DNA of 11,265 nt from NCBI GenBank assembly GCA_024278655.1, contig JAJRSV010000478.1:1-11265 (forward strand), given 5' to 3'. Source of the DNA: Bacteroidota bacterium. Lineage in GTDB: Bacteria > Bacteroidota > Ignavibacteria > Ignavibacteriales > Ignavibacteriaceae. Positions 1-6,637 of this stretch are shown here, one piece after another. Positions within the stretch are counted from its first letter, which is position 1. Every line of letters begins with the position of its first letter. The notes below the pieces were generated by a model that saw only the letters and a list, made by a program, of their open reading frames with translations, searched no databases and was not told the origin of the DNA. Made by a program: the position numbers and the translations under genes.

Positions 1-212
1 AAAAGGAAAGTAATGTCTTCGTTCGGATTTGATGAATTGGCAACGTACTCAATTCCTTTTGCATAAAGCTCAACAATCTGCCGTTCTTTTTCCTGCAGCT
101 TCGAAACAAGAAACTGCGTATAAATTAACGTACCTGCGGCAATTATAAGCGCAATAATAACTAAAAGAATTTTTATATTGATCGATGCGGGACCGCCGGA
201 CATCTTTTTCAT
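1..212 (-). CDS. Membrane-anchored signalling protein, probably sensor histidine kinase (N-terminus only)
   Basis: Only about the first 70 residues are in the window; the gene runs off the left edge. Seen: a short basic N-terminus (MKKMSGG), one hydrophobic segment at about residues 13-32 (ILLVIIALIIAAGTLIYTQF), then a charged amphipathic stretch containing KLQEKERQIVELYAKGIEY. I read the latter as the start of a coiled-coil linker leading to a cytoplasmic module. This layout of one membrane segment followed by a helical linker is typical of small HAMP-less sensor histidine kinases in the FCB group, but the catalytic part is not visible, so the function is inferred. The ATG at 212 is preferred because AAGGA lies 9 bases upstream and an in-frame stop (225-227) precedes it. 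It lies 107 bp downstream of purA on the same strand and may share its transcript. Confidence 0.55.
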   Translation of the reverse strand, partial: MKKMSGGPASINIKILLVIIALIIAAGTLIYTQFLVSKLQEKERQIVELYAKGIEYVANSSNPNEDITFL

Positions 213-244
213 TTCATCAAATCCTTAATTAATTTTGAAACGGA

Positions 245-252
245 CAAAGATA
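245..252 (-). promoter_or_regulatory. Possible Bacteroidetes-type -7 element (TATCTTTG)
   Basis: On the minus strand TATCTTTG matches the TAnnTTTG -7 box known from Bacteroidetes housekeeping promoters. It is about 33 bases upstream of the kinase-like start at 212. A matching TTTG -33 box at the usual 19-21 base spacing was not found; the nearest TTG is only 15 bases away. A weak suggestion only. Confidence 0.2.
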
Positions 253-319
253 AAATCGTCCTTTTTTCAATAAAAAATCCAGCCAAATATTAAAGACGAA
301 TGACCTCCGGATTTTGTCT

Positions 320-1594
320 TTAACCGTTCATTAAAATAGTTTGTCTTCTTTTCGGACCGACTGAAATTATCTCTATTTTGAAATTAGCTTCTTTCGAAAT
401 GAAATCGAGATACTCTTTCGTTTTATGCGGAAGTTCGTCATAAGTCTTGCATCCGGTTATATCAACGTTCCAGCCGTCGAGTGTTTCGTAAATCGGTTTT
501 ACCTTGTTTAATCTTTCAACATCGGAAGGAAAAGATTTTACTTTCTTTCCGTTCAGTTCGTAACCGACGCACACTTTAATTTTATCGAATTTGCTCAGCA
601 CATCGAGTTTTGTAATTGCAACAGATTCCACGCCGTTTATCATCACGGAATATCTAACCAAAAATGCATCGAACCATCCGCACCTGCGGGGTCTTCCGGT
701 TGTAGCTCCGAACTCGGCACCTTCTTTTCTTAATTTCTCACCTTCTTCATCGGTAAGTTCGGTAGGGAAGGGACCGTTGCCTACTCGTGTTGTGTATGCC
801 TTAACAATTCCGAATACCGAAGTTATTTTAGTCGGGGGAATACCTGTGCCGGTGCTTGCGCCGCCTGCCGTAGGATTCGAAGAAGTTACATACGGATATG
901 TTCCGTAATCCACATCCAACATAGCGCCCTGCGCACCTTCGAGCAGGATGCTTTTACCTTCGGCTATTGCATTGTTTAAGTAGAGCGGAACATCGGTAAT
1001 ATAGGGATCAATCTCTTTATCGAATTGCAGGTACTCGTTTATTATTTCGTCAACATCTAATTTTTCCTGCCCGTAAACTTTTTCCAACAGTGCGTTTTTC
1101 TCTTCTAAATTTTCTCTTATTTTTCTTTCGAGTACATCTTTGTTTAACAGGTCAACTATCCGGATTCCCTTACGGGCAAATTTATCGATGTAACAGGGAC
1201 CGATTCCTCTTCCGGTAGTTCCTATCTTTTTGTTTCCGCTTTCGCTAATCGAATCGAGCAGTTTGTGGTAAGGCATTATAAGGTGTGCGTTGTGACTGAT
1301 GAACAATCTGCCGTCAACGCTTATTCCGTTTTCTTTTAATATTCTTATCTCTTCGAGTAATGCGGCGGGGTCTACAACAACGCCGTTACCGATAACACAA
1401 ACCACACCTTCCCTTAATATTCCCGAAGGAATAAGATGAAGTATATATTGTTTGTCGCCGATTTCAACTGTGTGCCCTGCATTTGCGCCGCCCTGGTAAC
1501 GTGTAACTATCCGGTACTTTTCGCTTAAAATATCTACAATTTTACCTTTGCCTTCGTCGCCCCACTGGCTTCCCACAAGAACGGTTACGCTCAT
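320..1594 (-). CDS. purA: Adenylosuccinate synthetase
   Basis: Cytosolic enzyme of purine synthesis that joins IMP and aspartate using GTP to give adenylosuccinate, the first committed step to AMP. The 424 residues match the usual bacterial length (about 425-430). Visible family motifs: GSQWGDEGKGK at 8-18 with catalytic Asp13, NAGHT at 38-42 with catalytic His41, the GTTGRGIGP IMP-binding segment, GGASTGTGIPP, TTRVGNGPFPTEL, GRPRRCGWFD, and TKLDVL near the GTP-binding part. All key residues appear intact. The ATG at 1594 gives the canonical N-terminus and has AGGG (1603-1606 on the plus strand as CCCT) at good spacing. It follows the STAS gene on the same strand but is separated from it by a hairpin terminator. 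I see no functional link to the signalling genes. Confidence 0.98.
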   Translation of the reverse strand: MSVTVLVGSQWGDEGKGKIVDILSEKYRIVTRYQGGANAGHTVEIGDKQYILHLIPSGILREGVVCVIGNGVVVDPAALLEEIRILKENGISVDGRLFISHNAHLIMPYHKLLDSISESGNKKIGTTGRGIGPCYIDKFARKGIRIVDLLNKDVLERKIRENLEEKNALLEKVYGQEKLDVDEIINEYLQFDKEIDPYITDVPLYLNNAIAEGKSILLEGAQGAMLDVDYGTYPYVTSSNPTAGGASTGTGIPPTKITSVFGIVKAYTTRVGNGPFPTELTDEEGEKLRKEGAEFGATTGRPRRCGWFDAFLVRYSVMINGVESVAITKLDVLSKFDKIKVCVGYELNGKKVKSFPSDVERLNKVKPIYETLDGWNVDITGCKTYDELPHKTKEYLDFISKEANFKIEIISVGPKRRQTILMNG

Positions 1595-1630
1595 CAGATT
1601 ATCCCTGTTTAATTGTTGAATTTAGTTTAA

Positions 1631-1668
1631 GCAAAATAAAAACTCCGAATTAAGAAAATCCGGAGTTT
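1631..1668 (-). terminator. Rho-independent terminator after the STAS gene
   Basis: Read on the minus strand, AAACTCCG (1668-1661) and CGGAGTTT (1647-1640) form a perfect 8-bp stem with a 13-nt loop, followed by a T-rich tail (TTTATTTT, about 1639-1632). It lies 32 bases past the STAS stop and only about 37 bases before the purA start. It should end the STAS transcript, or act as a partial terminator between the two genes. Confidence 0.65.
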
Positions 1669-1699
1669 CCAAAAAAATAAAACCTAAAGTAATTGTGTA

Positions 1700-2038
1700 T
1701 CAGGAGAAAGATTTAATAGCGTCATCGACATTGTCATAAGTTTCGAAAACGGTAATAAGTTTTGTTATCATTAACAAGCTTTCTATTTTATCGGTAACGT
1801 TAGTAAGCTTTAACTGACCACCTGCTTTTTTAAGTGTTGTATAACCGCCGATAAGCATTCCGAGACCGGAACTATTCATAAACTTTACGCCGGAAAGATC
1901 GAGCACAATTCGTTTCTTACCTTCATCAATCAGTTTATGGATGAGCTCGTTAAATACCTTAGTATCATCACCGCCCATCACATTTCCCTTTAATTCGATG
2001 ACGACCGCTTCGTATTTTTCGCTTGTTTTGATTTTCAT
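1700..2038 (-). CDS. STAS-domain anti-anti-sigma-type protein (SpoIIAA/RsbV-like)
   Basis: A 112-residue single STAS domain. In this family the unphosphorylated protein binds an RsbW/SpoIIAB-type kinase and releases the kinase's normal partner; phosphorylation of one serine blocks binding. The phosphosite loop is visible as DLSGVKFMNSSGLGML, residues 47-62. Ser57 aligns with the phosphorylated Ser58 of SpoIIAA, and Asn55 stands where Asp is common. The start is secure: AAAGGAG (2051-2045) lies 6 bases before the ATG. The gene is monocistronic, closed by its own terminator, and divergent from the ECF sigma gene. The nearest candidate kinase is the RsbW-like gene at 6961-7404, which has its own STAS partner at 6606-6974, so this protein may be a second antagonist of the same kinase or may serve one elsewhere. 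STAS membership is clear; its partner is inferred. Confidence 0.9.
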   Translation of the reverse strand: MKIKTSEKYEAVVIELKGNVMGGDDTKVFNELIHKLIDEGKKRIVLDLSGVKFMNSSGLGMLIGGYTTLKKAGGQLKLTNVTDKIESLLMITKLITVFETYDNVDDAIKSFS

Positions 2039-2064
2039 AAAGAACTCCTTTAAATTTTCAGTTC

Positions 2065-2093
2065 AATTTAATTAGTAGAACCTACTTTTGCAA
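2065..2093 (-). promoter_or_regulatory. Possible promoter of the STAS gene with a small palindrome in the spacer
   Basis: On the minus strand TTGCAA (2093-2088), a 17-nt spacer, and TAAATT (2070-2065) give a sigma-A-like arrangement. It would start transcription near 2058, leaving a short leader that still contains the Shine-Dalgarno site. The spacer holds the palindrome AGTAG-AAC-CTACT (2074-2086), which could be an operator. The -10 match is imperfect. Confidence 0.35.
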
Positions 2094-2150
2094 GTTTGGA
2101 ATTAAACAGAAAGAGGCACACTTTTATGCAGTCAAAAATAACATTTTTAC

Positions 2151-2178
2151 GGAACAATACAATCATAATGCCGTCTAA
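2151..2178 (+). promoter_or_regulatory. Putative ECF-type autoregulatory promoter of the sigma gene
   Basis: GGAAC (2151-2155), a 16-nt spacer, and CGTCT (2172-2176, continuing as AA) match the form of ECF sigma promoters: a GGAAC-type -35 box and a CGTC/GTCTAA-type -10 box. An A/T-rich run lies just upstream (about 2134-2148), as is common for these promoters. ECF sigma genes usually drive their own operon, so the position directly before the sigma gene fits. A start about 6 bases after the -10 box falls at the ATG itself (2182), which explains why no Shine-Dalgarno site is seen. Inferred from motif match and position only. Confidence 0.6.
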
Positions 2179-2181
2179 AAA

Positions 2182-2775
2182 ATGAGTTCCAAAAATAAAG
2201 ATAAAGATTTGCAGCAGCCGCAGATACTGGAATTAGATGACGATTTTTCGCTGATAAAGAGATTCATCGACGGCGATGAGTCTGCTTTCAGAATTTTAGT
2301 TCAGAGGCATAAAGAAAAGGTAAGGAACATCATCTATCTCACTCTGAACAACAGCGAAGTTATTGATGACCTTGCACAGGAAGTTTTTATAACGGTTTAC
2401 AGGAATTTAAAAAACTTCAGGTTCGAATCGCAGTTTACTACATGGCTTTACAGGATAACGGTTAACAAGTGTAAGGATTATTTACGCAAGAAAAATGTAA
2501 GAAAGATTTTTACCCCGCTTAAAGAAGCGGACGATAAATTGGAATTTGATAACTCGGTTGAAAAAAAAGATATCTCAAGAATTGTTATGGATGCCATTCA
2601 AAAATTACCGTATAAATTAAGAGTGCCGCTGCTGCTTAAAGATATAGAAGGCTTCAGCTATCAGGAAATTGCCGAGACAATGAACATCGAACTCGGTACC
2701 GTCAAATCGAGGATTTTCAGAGCAAGGGAGGGTTTGAAAGAAATTCTTAAGCCATTGGAAGCAGAACTGAGATGA
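2182..2775 (+). CDS. ECF-family RNA polymerase sigma factor (sigma-E/RpoE-like)
   Basis: A 197-residue group 4 sigma factor, which directs RNA polymerase to a stress or envelope regulon and is normally held inactive by a membrane anti-sigma factor. Region 2 spans about residues 33-104, with IDDLAQEVFITVYRNL (61-76) and the -10 recognition segment around FTTWLYRITVNKCKDYLRK (85-103). Region 4 spans about 135-190, with LPYKLRVPLLLKDIEGFSYQEIA and the helix-turn-helix ending GTVKSRIFRAREGLK. Both regions look complete. The roughly 20-residue acidic/lysine-rich N-terminal tail before region 2 is slightly long. The ATG at 2182 has no Shine-Dalgarno site; a TTG at 2209 is the only other close candidate. 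The downstream gene overlaps by ATGA, so sigma and anti-sigma should be translationally coupled. Confidence 0.95.
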   Translation: MSSKNKDKDLQQPQILELDDDFSLIKRFIDGDESAFRILVQRHKEKVRNIIYLTLNNSEVIDDLAQEVFITVYRNLKNFRFESQFTTWLYRITVNKCKDYLRKKNVRKIFTPLKEADDKLEFDNSVEKKDISRIVMDAIQKLPYKLRVPLLLKDIEGFSYQEIAETMNIELGTVKSRIFRAREGLKEILKPLEAELR

Positions 2776-4328
2776 ACAAGAAAGATAAAAAAGATCACGA
2801 ACAGCTATCGGCTTATATTGACGGTGAACTTTCTCCCGATGAAAAACAAAGGATGGAAGAGAAGATAAACTCTTCGCTTAACCTGCAAAAGAAACTTACC
2901 GACTTAAAAAAGATTAAATCGCTTACCTCTTCCTCCTATAAAGGTATTAACGAATCGCCGTACTTCGAAACAAGACTATTTGCCGAGTTGGCTTCGCGAA
3001 AACCTTTTCTGAAGAGAATAAAAAAATGGATGCCGGCAATCGTTTTTGCTTTTGCCGCCATCGTATTGATGATAGTGCTAAAAGCCGACCCGCACATAAT
3101 CGATAACCTTATCGAAAAACAAAAAACGAACATCGCCGGTTTTTACAAAGAAAACTTAAAGCCGTTGTTGTTTGCTGCCGACCTGAGTAACGAAGATATT
3201 TTTAACTTTGCAATGTACCGTAAGTTACCGCTCGATAAAGAGAACAATCAGTATTTAGAGCTTGGATACGATACAACCGGTAACCAGTACTTCGAAATAA
3301 AAAAGATTGCGGAAGATAACAACCAAAACAATTATCAAAAATTTATTGCCGCACTCGAGTTAAACGAAAAGCAGAAAGAAAAAATAGATTCGATTATAAA
3401 AGAATATGCCGATGAACTGAACTCGCAGATACTCGTAAATGAAAACAACACTGTTGCAATAAACGCAAACCTGTGGGACTACCAGAAAGCTTTGCTTACA
3501 GATTTGATGATTTTTGCCGAAACATCGAACCGGAAAAAATTCCGCGAAATGGTTCCGCACTCGGTTTCCTTCACAAACAATTCCGATTTGTTCGATGTTG
3601 TTCATAAGTTCCGGAAAAAGAAAAGTAAAAGTTATATTATCCTTACACCCGACTCTATCTTTTCGGAAGACCTTGATGTTAATACGGATGAAATCAAAAA
3701 CCAGTTGAAGGAATTACAGATTACTCTTGAAGGCGATACTAATAAAATTAAATCTTTCAGCATAAAGATTAATTACGATTCCACGTGGCAGAAGCTTGGC
3801 GATAAAGTAAAATGGAACAGCAATTTTAAAATCTCAGTAGATACAAATAGATGCAGGGTCGATTTGTCCGGCTTCTTCGATAATAAAAATTCTTTTAATA
3901 CCGACAGCTTAAATGCGATGCTCGACAGTCTCACAAAAAATTTCAAATCTTTTTCGATGGTAATTCCGAAAATTGAACATTTCGATAATAAAATTAAATT
4001 TTACTTCGACGGCGATTCTTCAAAATCATTTGAGTTTAAGTACCAGGAGTTTGATATCGATTCGCTGATGGAAGCTCAACGAAGAATGCTCGATTCGTTA
4101 CCGAAACTTAACTGGAAAGAGTTTTACTTCGAAGGTGATTCGCTTCTTTCCGAAAAGTTTCCGAGGTTCAAAGATTATTTTAAGGAGTTTGAATACAAGG
4201 AAGACATACGCGAACAGATGCGCGAATTAAGAGAGGAATTAAGAAAGTTCAGGGAAGAAATGAGGAAATGGCAGGAGGAATTAAGGAGGCAGAAGAAACA
4301 AAAGACCGAAGAAGTAAGTTTTAATTGA
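2772..4328 (+). CDS. Probable membrane anti-sigma factor with large extracytoplasmic domain
   Basis: A 518-residue protein whose start overlaps the sigma stop (ATGA), the usual place for a cognate anti-sigma factor. The N-terminus (HEQLSAYIDGELSPDEKQRM, 9-28) resembles the anti-sigma domain of the RsiW/ChrR type. However, the H-x3-C-x2-C zinc ligands are absent: Ser13 and Ile16 stand at the Cys positions, and the only cysteine in the protein is far away. One membrane segment lies at about 87-103. The remaining ~415 residues should be outside the cytoplasm. They contain LELNEKQKEKI (195-205), similar to LTxxQ motifs of Spy/CpxP-like proteins; a degenerate repeat (375-416 and 427-457) ending in FYF[D/E]GDS; and a highly charged coiled coil at about 475-515 rich in R/K/E. 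The role as sigma inhibitor is inferred from position and N-terminus; the outer domain is unrecognised and much larger than in typical anti-sigma factors. A strong terminator follows. Confidence 0.75.
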   Translation: MNKKDKKDHEQLSAYIDGELSPDEKQRMEEKINSSLNLQKKLTDLKKIKSLTSSSYKGINESPYFETRLFAELASRKPFLKRIKKWMPAIVFAFAAIVLMIVLKADPHIIDNLIEKQKTNIAGFYKENLKPLLFAADLSNEDIFNFAMYRKLPLDKENNQYLELGYDTTGNQYFEIKKIAEDNNQNNYQKFIAALELNEKQKEKIDSIIKEYADELNSQILVNENNTVAINANLWDYQKALLTDLMIFAETSNRKKFREMVPHSVSFTNNSDLFDVVHKFRKKKSKSYIILTPDSIFSEDLDVNTDEIKNQLKELQITLEGDTNKIKSFSIKINYDSTWQKLGDKVKWNSNFKISVDTNRCRVDLSGFFDNKNSFNTDSLNAMLDSLTKNFKSFSMVIPKIEHFDNKIKFYFDGDSSKSFEFKYQEFDIDSLMEAQRRMLDSLPKLNWKEFYFEGDSLLSEKFPRFKDYFKEFEYKEDIREQMRELREELRKFREEMRKWQEELRRQKKQKTEEVSFN

Positions 4329-4352
4329 TTTTGCTGACCGCTACGCCTATGT

Positions 4353-4382
4353 AAAACCGTTCCTCTGAGAACGGTTTTTTTT
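4353..4382 (+). terminator. Rho-independent terminator of the sigma/anti-sigma operon
   Basis: AAAACCGTTC (4353-4362) and GAACGGTTTT (4369-4378) form a perfect 10-bp stem with a 6-nt loop, running straight into a T tract to 4382. It lies 25 bases after the anti-sigma stop. It separates the ECF operon from the partner-switching operon. Confidence 0.93.
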
Positions 4383-4480
4383 ATGTTATTACCGAAAATT
4401 GATTCGACCATCCTTGTTTTAATCCGTTTATATATCTTTTCTTTACTTATATTTAGAAAAATACTTAATTTCACAAGCTT

Positions 4481-4486
4481 TATAAT
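4481..4486 (+). promoter_or_regulatory. Possible -10 element (TATAAT) for the partner-switching operon
   Basis: A perfect TATAAT lies 46 bases before the TTG start of the first phosphatase, inside the roughly 150-base gap after the terminator. No convincing TTGACA-like -35 box is present 16-18 bases upstream (the sequence there is A-rich). The region is the only non-coding space before a long run of overlapping genes, so a promoter must be somewhere here. No ECF-type GGAAC box was found in this gap. Confidence 0.35.
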
Positions 4487-4531
4487 GGTGTATTAACGTA
4501 ATTCGATAAATATTGAAGTTAGCTTTTAAAT

Positions 4532-6637
4532 TTGAAACCGGATAAAAAATACATATTCGATTCCTTTCAATTCAAGCTGTTCCTCGTTTCGGCAGGAATA
4601 TTAACTCTTTTTAAATTACTGTTCGATTCTTCCGATGCTTTAATCTATCTGCTTGTAAACGATTTGCTGGTATTAATTACAATTACGTTTCTGTTTCTTT
4701 CGGCGGTAGTTTACTTTTTGAACCGGCGCACCGTTCCGCTTTCGCTAATTATGAACATCGGAATAATCAGTGCGTTTATATTTCTGCTTATAGCTTTTTC
4801 CGATTCATTCTTCGCACTCTTTTTCGAAAAAGCTTACGATAAAATTGCAAATCCCGGATTAGCTGCTTCGGTTATTTCAATCATTTATGTTTTTCTTATA
4901 ACGTGGTTTGCGGTTTACATTTTCGTGGCGTTGCGTCATCTGTTTTTTTTAAGGCAGAGTAAAAATCTTTCGGTTTATTTTAATACGATGCTTGCGTTTT
5001 TTGTGCTTGCGGCAGTTACACGTCACTACCTGGAATCAACCGATTTATCATTTATAAACGATACGTTTCTTATGATTTCGGTGCTGCTGATGTTTATTAA
5101 TTCAATCAGGATTTCGTGGATTGCATTTTTAACGAAGAAAGAAAAAGTCGGCTTACTGTTTTTATCGATTATTATCTTTGTGCTTTTTGTGTTAAATGCA
5201 AGCGGCACCGGTAATACTGCCACAACAAGTAAACTTTTATATTCGTTTTCCCCGACACTTAATGTTTTCGTTTCACTTACGTTAATTTACGGAGCCGTTT
5301 ACTTCGGGGTTTTGTTTTTTACAACTCTTTTCCATCTTCCAACCGCCGAAGCATTCGACAGGAAAGCCGAAGAAGTTTCATCGCTGCAGTATTTCAGCAA
5401 GCTTATTACGCAGGTGCTCGATTTTAAGGAGCTTGCACAAACGGTTACCGATATTACGGTAAGGTTGGGCAATGCGGATTCATCGTGGATAATCTGGAAA
5501 GAGAACGGCGATTACATTTCACTTGCAAATAAAAATATCGGCTACGTCGATTCGGAAGCAATTAACAAAATTGTTTTGAAGAACATCGATATTAATAAAA
5601 TTTCAGAAACGACTTTTCTTTCTGTGAATGATTTTGAAGATAAATTAAAAATGAACCTGCCGTTAAAGCGGCTTGCAGTTTCGCCGCTTAAAGCGCACGC
5701 GCAGGTAAAAGGTTTGCTGATTGCAGGAAGAAAGAGTGACAACAAATTCGGTGAAGAAGATAAAGATGCTATCGATACATTTTCGGATTATGCATCGGTT
5801 GCAATCGAAAACTCAACATTGCTCGAAGAATCGATCGAGAAAGAACGGCTTGAAAAAGAGCTTGATGTTGCAAGGGAAATTCAGCGAAGGATTCTTCCGC
5901 CTGAAAATCCGAGATACACCGGCTTGGAAATTTCGTCCGTTTTCATTCCCGCGTTCGAAGTCGGCGGCGATTACTACGACTTTTTCGAAATATCGGACAC
6001 TAAACTTGGCTTTGTAATTGCAGATGTTTCGGGCAAAGGTATTTCGGCGGCATTTATTATGGCTGAGGTAAAAGGTATCTTCCAATCGTTATCGAAAATA
6101 ATTCAAAGTCCGGCTGAAATACTTATAAAAGCAAACGAAACACTTAAATGCACACTCGACAGTAAAACATTTGTAAGCGCGGTTTACGGTTTGATAGATT
6201 TTGAAGACGAAACGCTGCAATTATCGCGGGCGGGTCATTTACCGGTTTTGCTTTTGCGGGATAAAGAACCGCAGAGGATAAAGCCAGCCGGTCTGGCACT
6301 CGGGTTAACGGAAACGGAGTATTTTAAAAATAATCTGGAACAGGTAACAATCAATCTTAAAAAGGATGACACGATTGTTCTTTATACCGACGGGATAACG
6401 GAAGCAAAAAACGAGAGGTTGGAAGATTTTGGCGAAGAATATTTTGCAAATATTTTAATGAGTAACTTAAACAATAAAGCTGACGAGATTAGTAAAAAAG
6501 TAATAAGCGAAGTAACCGTATTTTCGAAAGAACATTCGCAATACGATGATATAACTTTAGTAATTTTAAAATGGAAACAAAAAATTAATATCGACGGAGA
6601 CAAACATGGCAGAATTCAGCACATCAGTTGTAAATAA
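4532..6637 (+). CDS. Membrane PP2C/SpoIIE-type serine phosphatase (8 TM-GAF-PP2C, RsbU-like)
   Basis: A 701-residue protein expected to dephosphorylate a STAS antagonist in response to a membrane or GAF signal. About eight hydrophobic segments fill residues 12-266, with basic loops (NRRT, RHLFFLRQSK, TKKEK) that place both ends in the cytoplasm. A GAF-like domain spans about 283-425. A linker helix follows, with LEKELDVAREIQRRILPP, the RsbU-type signature. The SpoIIE/PP2C domain runs from about 460 to the end, with metal-binding Asp residues visible in GGDYYD (478-483), IADVSGKG (496-503), YTDG (618-621) and DDITLV (672-677). Catalytic residues look intact. The start is TTG at 4532: an in-frame stop lies at 4520 and the next Met is about 70 residues in, inside the membrane part. 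No clear Shine-Dalgarno site is seen. The C-terminus extends about 18 residues past the domain and overlaps the next gene by 32 bp. Confidence 0.92.
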   Translation: MKPDKKYIFDSFQFKLFLVSAGILTLFKLLFDSSDALIYLLVNDLLVLITITFLFLSAVVYFLNRRTVPLSLIMNIGIISAFIFLLIAFSDSFFALFFEKAYDKIANPGLAASVISIIYVFLITWFAVYIFVALRHLFFLRQSKNLSVYFNTMLAFFVLAAVTRHYLESTDLSFINDTFLMISVLLMFINSIRISWIAFLTKKEKVGLLFLSIIIFVLFVLNASGTGNTATTSKLLYSFSPTLNVFVSLTLIYGAVYFGVLFFTTLFHLPTAEAFDRKAEEVSSLQYFSKLITQVLDFKELAQTVTDITVRLGNADSSWIIWKENGDYISLANKNIGYVDSEAINKIVLKNIDINKISETTFLSVNDFEDKLKMNLPLKRLAVSPLKAHAQVKGLLIAGRKSDNKFGEEDKDAIDTFSDYASVAIENSTLLEESIEKERLEKELDVAREIQRRILPPENPRYTGLEISSVFIPAFEVGGDYYDFFEISDTKLGFVIADVSGKGISAAFIMAEVKGIFQSLSKIIQSPAEILIKANETLKCTLDSKTFVSAVYGLIDFEDETLQLSRAGHLPVLLLRDKEPQRIKPAGLALGLTETEYFKNNLEQVTINLKKDDTIVLYTDGITEAKNERLEDFGEEYFANILMSNLNNKADEISKKVISEVTVFSKEHSQYDDITLVILKWKQKINIDGDKHGRIQHISCK

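Noticed and set aside
304..309. Minus-strand GGAGGT just after purA, resembling a strong Shine-Dalgarno site
   Set aside because: No ATG, GTG or TTG at suitable spacing opens a frame of any length; the next gene has its own site before 212.
290..323. Inverted repeat TTAAAGAC / GTCTTTAA at the purA stop codon
   Set aside because: The 8-bp arms are perfect but A/T-rich, the loop is 18 nt, and no T tract follows on the minus strand, so it is not a convincing terminator.
591..908. A 105-codon plus-strand open frame antisense to purA
   Set aside because: It is antisense to highly conserved purA motifs and has no supporting start site or recognisable product.
2083..2090. Plus-strand TACTTTTG matching the Bacteroidetes TAnnTTTG box upstream of the sigma gene
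   Set aside because: No TTTG box at 19-21 bases upstream, and the ECF-type pair at 2151-2176 is a far better explanation; an additional weak promoter cannot be excluded.
4175..4474. A 99-codon minus-strand open frame across the anti-sigma 3' end and terminator
   Set aside because: It reads through the terminator hairpin and the antisense of the repetitive R/K/E coiled coil, giving low-complexity Ser/Leu/Asn sequence with no domain.
4527..4534. TAAATTTG as a Bacteroidetes-type -7 box for the phosphatase operon
   Set aside because: It overlaps the TTG start codon itself, so a transcript from it would begin inside the gene; likely chance.
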